Source: Streptomyces aureus
GTDB taxonomy: Bacteria > Actinomycetota > Actinomycetes > Streptomycetales > Streptomycetaceae
Direction of reading: 5' to 3'
Assembly (NCBI RefSeq): GCF_000725495.1
Contig: NZ_JNZD01000042.1
Span: forward strand, 1-44,109
Length of the DNA stretch: 44,109 bases
Positions 39,888 to 44,109 of the stretch are shown here, piece after piece (position 1 is the stretch's first letter; the number at the start of each line of letters is the position of its first letter). The notes beneath the pieces were generated by a model. It was given only the letters and a program-made list of their open reading frames with translations. It did no database searches and had not been told where the DNA came from. The translations under genes and the position numbers were made by a program.

Positions 39888-41084
39888 TTATGCGGCTGTG
39901 CTCGACGCCACTCGTCCCCGGGTCCCGGACGTGTCGATCGCAAAGGAGACGAGGACTTCCGGGACCCCGGACGCGGACGGACGGGGACGGACGGGGACGG
40001 CGAAGCGGGGGGGGGCGCGGGGGGGGCGCCCGCCTGCGTCTTTCTTCATTCGTTTCTGGCTTTTTTGTCGTGGTGCGGGGGCGACGGCGTCGTTCAGACC
40101 GGCGATCTCGCCCATCTTCGGGTTGCTGTCGGCGAGGCCGACACCGTTGACCTTGAGGTCGAAGGTCTGCGTGCCGGTCAGCGGCTTGCCGTCGTGGACG
40201 GACTTGGACAGCGTGTAGACCGCGCCGCCGACGTCCTTGAGCGCGGAGGTCAGGATCTTGTCCTTGTACGGGGCCAGCGCTTCCTGCTTGTACTGGTCGG
40301 AGTCGACACCGATCGCCCAGACGCCCGCCTTGGACGCGGCCTCGATGACACCCTGGCCGGAGAGACCGGCGGCGGCGTACAGGACGTCGGCGCCCTTCTC
40401 GATCTGGCCCTCGGCGGCGGCCTTGCCCTTGTCGGGGCTGGAGAAGCCACCCTCGGCGGCGGTCTGGGTCAGGTACTGCGAGAGGACCTTGACCCCGGGC
40501 TTGGTGTCCTTGACGCCCTGGGTGTAGCCGGCCTCGAACTTGTGGATCAGCGGAACGTCCACACCGCCGATGAAGCCGACCGTGTTGCTCTTGGTGGCCT
40601 TGGCGGCGGCGACACCGGCGAGGTAGGAGGACTCCTGCTCGGCGAAGACCAGGGAGGCCACGTTCTTGCCGTTGACGACCGAGTCGACGATGCCGAAGGT
40701 GGTCTTCGGGAACTTGGCGGCGGCCTTCTCCAGCGCGGGGCCGTAGGCGAAGCCGATGCCGATGACGGGGTTGTAGCCCTGCTTGGCGAGGGACTCCAGA
40801 CGCTGCTGCTTGTCGGCGTCCGTCTCGTTGTCGGTGGGCTCGATGTCGGCCGTCTGGTAGCCGAACTCCTTCTTCGCCTTCTGCAGGCCCTCGTACGCCG
40901 CGTCGTTGAAGGACTGGTCGCCCTTGCCGCCGACGTCGTACGCGATGGCGAGGCCCTTGTCACCGCCGCTCGAGCTGCTGTTGCTGCTGTTGTTGTCGCT
41001 GCTGGTGCCGCCGCAGGCCGTGGCAGCGAGTGCGAGCGACGCGACCCCCACCGCGACGCGGGTCAGGCTGGCTATCCGACGCAT
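39888..41084 (-). CDS. BMP-family nucleoside-binding lipoprotein 2, altered C-terminus
   Basis: A 398-residue BMP-family lipoprotein, close paralogue of lipoprotein 1 (shared AYDVGGKGDQSFNDAAYEGL, GFIGGVDVPLIHKFEAGYTQ, AAAGLSGQGVIEAAS). Signal peptide with lipobox ATACGG and a Ser/Asn linker. Homology runs to ...DSNPKMGEIAGLNDAVA. There the usual last 16 or so residues (in the paralogue AAQEKIISGAIKVKTS) are replaced by about 60 Arg/Pro/Ser-rich residues (PAPRQKSQKRMKKDAGG onward), encoded by G-tract- and repeat-rich DNA at 39895-40085. Either the native stop was lost by frameshift or recombination, or the sequence has homopolymer errors. ATG 41084 starts the signal peptide. Confidence 0.88.
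   Translation of the reverse strand: MRRIASLTRVAVGVASLALAATACGGTSSDNNSSNSSSSGGDKGLAIAYDVGGKGDQSFNDAAYEGLQKAKKEFGYQTADIEPTDNETDADKQQRLESLAKQGYNPVIGIGFAYGPALEKAAAKFPKTTFGIVDSVVNGKNVASLVFAEQESSYLAGVAAAKATKSNTVGFIGGVDVPLIHKFEAGYTQGVKDTKPGVKVLSQYLTQTAAEGGFSSPDKGKAAAEGQIEKGADVLYAAAGLSGQGVIEAASKAGVWAIGVDSDQYKQEALAPYKDKILTSALKDVGGAVYTLSKSVHDGKPLTGTQTFDLKVNGVGLADSNPKMGEIAGLNDAVAPAPRQKSQKRMKKDAGGRPPRAPPRFAVPVRPRPSASGVPEVLVSFAIDTSGTRGRVASSTAA
39960..40030. repeat. G tracts and 10 bp repeats inside the 3' end of BMP lipoprotein 2
   Basis: ACGGACGGGG-type units repeat several times (39970-40001), followed by runs of nine and eight G separated by CGC (about 40007-40026). These lie exactly where the gene departs from its family. 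Confidence 0.75.
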
Positions 41085-41134
41085 CTGAAGTTCCCCATTC
41101 TCCAAAGCCCCGCAGTGGGTGCTGAGTTCGGCGC

Positions 41135-41150
41135 ACATTAACGCGCGTAG
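41135..41150 (-). promoter_or_regulatory. Palindrome variant CTACGCGCGTTA and -10 upstream of BMP lipoprotein 2 (site 6)
   Basis: CTACGCGCGTTA (41139-41150, minus strand) overlaps a -10-like TAATGT (41135-41140). Transcription would start about 45 bases before ATG 41084. The interval 41085-41450 otherwise holds only this promoter and a hairpin for the M20 gene. Confidence 0.65.
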
Positions 41151-41266
41151 ACCGTCCAGGGAACGGGATTCCGCCTGGCCGTTATCCATTCGTGCCGATG
41201 GCCGGTTACGTCCTTGTGAACCAAGCGGCGCAAAGGCGTGTTCGGGGACGCAGTGCCCCCCGTTCC

Positions 41267-41303
41267 GTCACGCGGCGGCCCGGGGGGACGGGCCGCACGT
41301 GAC
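41267..41303 (-). terminator. Candidate terminator after the M20 amidohydrolase gene
   Basis: An interrupted stem: GTCACG (41267-41272) with CGTGAC (41298-41303) and GCGGCCC (41275-41281) with GGGCCGC (41290-41296), loop of 8. It lies about 150 bases beyond the stop codon at 41451. Confidence 0.45.
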
Positions 41304-41450
41304 GCAACGGGTGGTTCCCGCGCCACAAAGTGACATGCCGTAGAACTGCGGACCACGCTACTGCCGGGCCCCGGGGGGCGCGACCGGAGTCGCGCGTCCG
41401 TGTGAGGGGCCGCCCGCGCGGCGGCGGGAGCGGGTGACGGGGCGGGCCGG

Positions 41451-42689
41451 TCAGACGGCCGGGGGCTGGTCCAGGAGGGCGGCCGCGGTGAACATCTCCA
41501 CGCCGACCGTGATCGCGTGCTCGTCGGCGTCGAAGTCGCCGCGGTGCAGGTCGCGGGTGGTGCGGTCGCCGGGGCGGCGCACACCGAGCCGGGCCATGGC
41601 ACCGGGCACGTGCTCCAGGTACCAGGAGAAGTCCTCGCCGCCGAGGCTCTGCTCGGTGTCCTCGACGGACTGCGAACCGCGCCGGGCGGTCATGGCGTCG
41701 CGCAGCAGCTCGGTGACGGCCGGGTCGTTGACGACCGGCGGGACGCCCCGGATGTAGTTGATCTCGGACTTGGCGCGGTAGAGGTTCGCGATCTCGTCGA
41801 TGGCCGCGTGGACGAGGTCCGGGGCGGCCCGCCAGGCGTCGAGGTCCAGGCAGCGGATGGTCCCGGACAGTTCGGCGTGCTGCGGGATCACGTTGCAGGC
41901 GTGACCGGACTCGATGCGTCCCCAGGTCACCGCGAGCCCGCTGCGGGCGTCCACGCGCCGGGCGACGAGGGCCGGCACGTCGGTCACGACCCGCGCGGCG
42001 GCGGTGACGAGGTCGGTGGTCAGGTGAGGGCGTGCGGTGTGGCCGCCCGCGCCGTCGAGTGACACTTCCAGCCGGTCGCACGCCGAGGTGATGGCGCCGT
42101 GCCGCAGACCGATGCGCCCCGCGTCGACCTTCGGGTCGCAGTGCACGCCGACGATCCGGCCGACGCCCTCGAGGACGCCCGACTCGATCGCGTCCGGGGC
42201 ACCGCCGGGCAGGACCTCCTCGGCGGGCTGGAAGATGAGCCGCACCCGCCGGGGCAGCAGGCCCTGGGCGTGCAGGTCGGCGAGGACCAGACCGGCGCCG
42301 AGCACGACCGTCGTGTGGACGTCGTGGCCGCAGGCGTGGGCGCGGTCGGGCACGGTCGAGCGGTACGCGCAGTCACTCTTCGTGTCCGGGATGGGCAGCG
42401 CGTCGATGTCGGCGCGCAGCGCCAGCATGGGGCGTACGTCGTCCGCGTCCCCGATGTCACAGATGAGGCCGGTGCCGATGGAGAGGACCCGGGGCTTGAG
42501 GCCCGCCTGCTCCAGACGTGCCTTGATCGCCGCGGTGGTGCGGAACTCCTGGTTGCCGAGCTCCGGGTGCATGTGCAAGTCGCGGCGGAACGCGACGAGT
42601 TCGGCGCGCAGTGCCTCGGGCAGCGCGCCCGGGAGCAGCGGCTCCCCGGGGAGATCGGCCTCGGACTCTCGGGACATCAGTTGGTTCAC
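41451..42689 (-). CDS. M20-family amidohydrolase / aminoacyl carboxypeptidase-like
   Basis: A 412-residue M20D metallohydrolase. RRDLHMHPELGNQEFRTT is the N-terminal family block, ALRADIDALPI and HACGHDVHTTVVLG hold metal ligands, QPAEEVLPGG the catalytic Glu, and LGGEDFSWYLEHVPGAMARLG the C-terminal metal site. The lid domain lies in between (GHTARPH). Such enzymes remove N-acyl groups from amino acids or hydrolyse indole-amino-acid conjugates and aminobenzoyl-glutamate; the substrate is unknown. GTG 42689 has a -10-like TACCCT (42697-42702) ending 7 bases upstream, suggesting a leaderless message; ATG 42677 is an alternative. No shared palindrome is upstream, so it is probably outside the nucleoside regulon. 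Confidence 0.88.
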   Translation of the reverse strand: MNQLMSRESEADLPGEPLLPGALPEALRAELVAFRRDLHMHPELGNQEFRTTAAIKARLEQAGLKPRVLSIGTGLICDIGDADDVRPMLALRADIDALPIPDTKSDCAYRSTVPDRAHACGHDVHTTVVLGAGLVLADLHAQGLLPRRVRLIFQPAEEVLPGGAPDAIESGVLEGVGRIVGVHCDPKVDAGRIGLRHGAITSACDRLEVSLDGAGGHTARPHLTTDLVTAAARVVTDVPALVARRVDARSGLAVTWGRIESGHACNVIPQHAELSGTIRCLDLDAWRAAPDLVHAAIDEIANLYRAKSEINYIRGVPPVVNDPAVTELLRDAMTARRGSQSVEDTEQSLGGEDFSWYLEHVPGAMARLGVRRPGDRTTRDLHRGDFDADEHAITVGVEMFTAAALLDQPPAV

Positions 42690-42696
42690 CCTTTGA

Positions 42697-42702
42697 AGGG
42701 TA
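42697..42702 (-). promoter_or_regulatory. -10 hexamer before the M20 gene
   Basis: TACCCT on the minus strand ends 7 bases before GTG 42689, without a usable ribosome site. The interval 42690-43034 is relatively AT-richer promoter DNA (42715-42840) plus the terminator of the next gene; no gene is seen in it. Confidence 0.4.
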
Positions 42703-42897
42703 GGACGATCGGGCGGCCAACTGACCCACGATCAACAAAAGTTCAGCCCGTTAGGGGAAGAAAATCTGGCCGTGTGGTGCATGGTCGGCTACGGGGATGG
42801 GTAAACTCACCCGGCTCTTCGGGCGTTTGGATCTTGCACGGGTACGGGGTGACCGGCCGTGATCCTCGTCGGCGGCTGTCGTCCGCCGATGTGCGGC

Positions 42898-42930
42898 GGG
42901 GAACGCCCGGGGTGCCCGGGCCCGTTCCCC
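42898..42930 (-). terminator. Terminator after the pstB-like gene
   Basis: GGGGAACG (42898-42905) pairs with CGTTCCCC (42923-42930), with inner CCCGGG (42906-42911) to CCCGGG (42915-42920) around a 3-base loop and a 2-base bulge: 14 pairs, about 105 bases past the stop codon. Confidence 0.7.
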
Positions 42931-43034
42931 TTCATGGTCTCCACGGTCTCACACCAGCGCGGCCCGATCCCGGCACGGTCACCGGAGCGGACTCGATGGT
43001 CACGTTCCGTGAGGTGCGGGCCCGGGATGCCGGC

Positions 43035-43967
43035 TCAGCCGAACCGGCCCGCCACGTAGTCGGCGGTGCGCGGGTCCCTCGGGGTGCCGAAGATGTCGGC
43101 GGTGGGGCCGTGCTCGACGATGCCGCCCGGCGTGCCCTGCTCCGCGAGGAAGAAGGCGCACTGGTCGGAGACACGGGCGGCCTGCTGCATGTTGTGGGTG
43201 ACGATGACGACGGTCACCTGGCCGGCGAGTTCGTGGATGGTCTCCTCGACGCGGCGGGTCGAGGTCGGGTCGAGGGCGGAGCAGGGTTCGTCCATCAGGA
43301 GCACCCGGGGCCGTACGGCGAGCGCGCGGGCGATGCACAGGCGCTGCTGCTGGCCGCCGGAGAGCGCGCCGCCGGGCTGCCGCAGCCGGTCCCGGACCTC
43401 CTTCCACAGGCCCGCCCGGGTCAGGCTCTCCTCGACCAGCTCGTCCTTCTCCCTGCGGCTCGTCCGGGTGCCGGTCAGGCGCAGGCCGGCGACCACGTTG
43501 TCGTAGATCGACATGGCCGGGAACGGGTTGGGCTTCTGGAAGACCATGCCGATCCGGCGCCGGGCCTCGGTCAGCCGCCGCTCGGGGGCGTAGACGTCCT
43601 CGCCGTCGAAGAGCACCTCGCCGGCCATCTGCGCGGAGGGGATCAGCTCGTGCATCCGGTTCAGGGTGCGCAGGAAGGTGGACTTGCCGCAGCCGGAGGG
43701 GCCGATCAGGGCGGTGACCTCTCCCGCGGGCATGGTGAGCGAGACGCGCTCCAGCACCAGGTGGCTGCCGAACCAGGCCGACACCTCGCGCGCGTCGAGC
43801 TCGGCGGGGGCGGTCGCCGGCCGGGCGTACGGGTACGGCGGCGCGAGGACGCCGTCCGCGGCGGCCCCGGGGTCGATGAGGGCGGTGGCGCCCGTAACGC
43901 GGTCGGTCGGGGCGGTCTCGGTCGCGGCGCTGTCACGCGCGGCGGTCGCATCGGTCACGTCGGACAC
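43035..43967 (-). CDS. pstB: Phosphate ABC transporter ATPase (PstB-type)
   Basis: A 310-residue ABC ATPase. Walker [10 protein letters not shown] is at 89-97, followed by the PstB-typical [14 protein letters not shown] loop [16 protein letters not shown], signature [17 protein letters not shown], Walker [14 protein letters not shown] and H loop [16 protein letters not shown]. It differs from typical PstB (about 255 residues) by an Ala/Thr/Pro-rich N-terminal extension of some 55 residues. GTG 43967 or GTG 43958 (better ribosome spacing from GAGG) is the start. The permease genes would lie upstream beyond the window. The 142 bases 43968-44109 show no clear gene. Confidence 0.88.
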   Translation of the reverse strand: MSDVTDATAARDSAATETAPTDRVTGATALIDPGAAADGVLAPPYPYARPATAPAELDAREVSAWFGSHLVLERVSLTMPAGEVTALIGPSGCGKSTFLRTLNRMHELIPSAQMAGEVLFDGEDVYAPERRLTEARRRIGMVFQKPNPFPAMSIYDNVVAGLRLTGTRTSRREKDELVEESLTRAGLWKEVRDRLRQPGGALSGGQQQRLCIARALAVRPRVLLMDEPCSALDPTSTRRVEETIHELAGQVTVVIVTHNMQQAARVSDQCAFFLAEQGTPGGIVEHGPTADIFGTPRDPRTADYVAGRFG

Positions 43968-44109
43968 CTCGGAACGATCGGGCCGGGCTCGGCAGGGTCC
44001 GGCGGGAGGGGAGGAATGGGGTGGGCAGGGGGCGGAAGGGCCGGGCAGGGGGTGCGGGTGGCCGCGTCCGGCGCGGAGGCGACCCGGGCGGGTCGGACCC
44101 GGGGGGTAC

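Overview
This window looks like a piece of a Streptomyces chromosome. GC content is very high with strong third-position GC bias, many genes start with GTG or TTG, several genes appear leaderless, and the AfsQ1/AfsQ2/SigQ signalling locus that is characteristic of streptomycetes is present. Gene order as a whole (acyl-CoA carboxylase biotin subunit, DeoR regulator, LpdA-like flavoprotein, purine nucleoside phosphorylase, phosphomutase, deoC, uridine kinase, afsQ, adenosine deaminase, thymidine phosphorylase, nucleoside ABC transporter) agrees with what I remember of the S. coelicolor core chromosome. I see no prophage, insertion sequence, tRNA, rRNA or CRISPR.

Layout. 1-99 is the tail of a biotin-dependent carboxylase subunit. 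642-1268 is a TetR regulator and 2048-3016 (minus) a DeoR regulator. 3184-4632 (minus) is a flavoprotein quinone reductase, divergent from a gamma-glutamylcyclotransferase-like gene. 5463-7999 carries purine nucleoside phosphorylase and a phospho-sugar mutase (probable phosphopentomutase). 8703-13860 holds a mannosyltransferase-like membrane protein, two PH-domain membrane proteins and a methyltransferase. 14561-17890 is deoC with a full aldehyde dehydrogenase and a truncated one. 18037-19388 holds a small secreted protein and a uridine kinase-like P-loop protein. 19675-23673 is sigQ divergent from afsQ1-afsQ2-afsQ3. 23728-25167 holds VanZ, PspC and a second small secreted protein. 25310-26464 (minus) is adenosine deaminase. 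26578-32590 holds a hydrolase, a LysR/MFS pair, an ECF sigma factor overlapping a STAS protein, and an AEC transporter. 32647-41084 (minus) is a nucleoside uptake and salvage block: thymidine phosphorylase, cytidine deaminase, two ABC permeases, an ABC ATPase and two BMP-family lipoproteins. 41451-43967 (minus) is an M20 amidohydrolase and a PstB-type ATPase.

The main finding is a shared 12-base palindrome, CTACGCGCGTAG, or the variant CTACGCGCGTTA. It occurs six times in the window, each time just upstream of a gene or operon for nucleoside uptake or breakdown: punA-phosphomutase, deoC-aldehyde dehydrogenases, add, the ABC ATPase operon (with cdd and deoA), and both BMP lipoproteins. The sites sit on or beside recognisable -10 hexamers, as a repressor operator would. 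Together the genes form a complete route: BMP/ABC uptake of nucleosides, deamination, phosphorolysis, pentose-1-phosphate mutation, deoxyribose-5-phosphate cleavage to acetaldehyde and glyceraldehyde-3-phosphate, and acetaldehyde oxidation. The regulator that binds the palindrome is not identified; the DeoR-family gene at 2048-3016 is one candidate.

A second theme is repetitive DNA at gene 3' ends. At least seven intergenic arrays, each with its own unit (21-22, 25, 25-26, 34, 37-38 or about 195 bases), begin at or right after a stop codon or terminator. In one BMP lipoprotein gene, repeats and long G tracts appear to have replaced the normal C-terminus.
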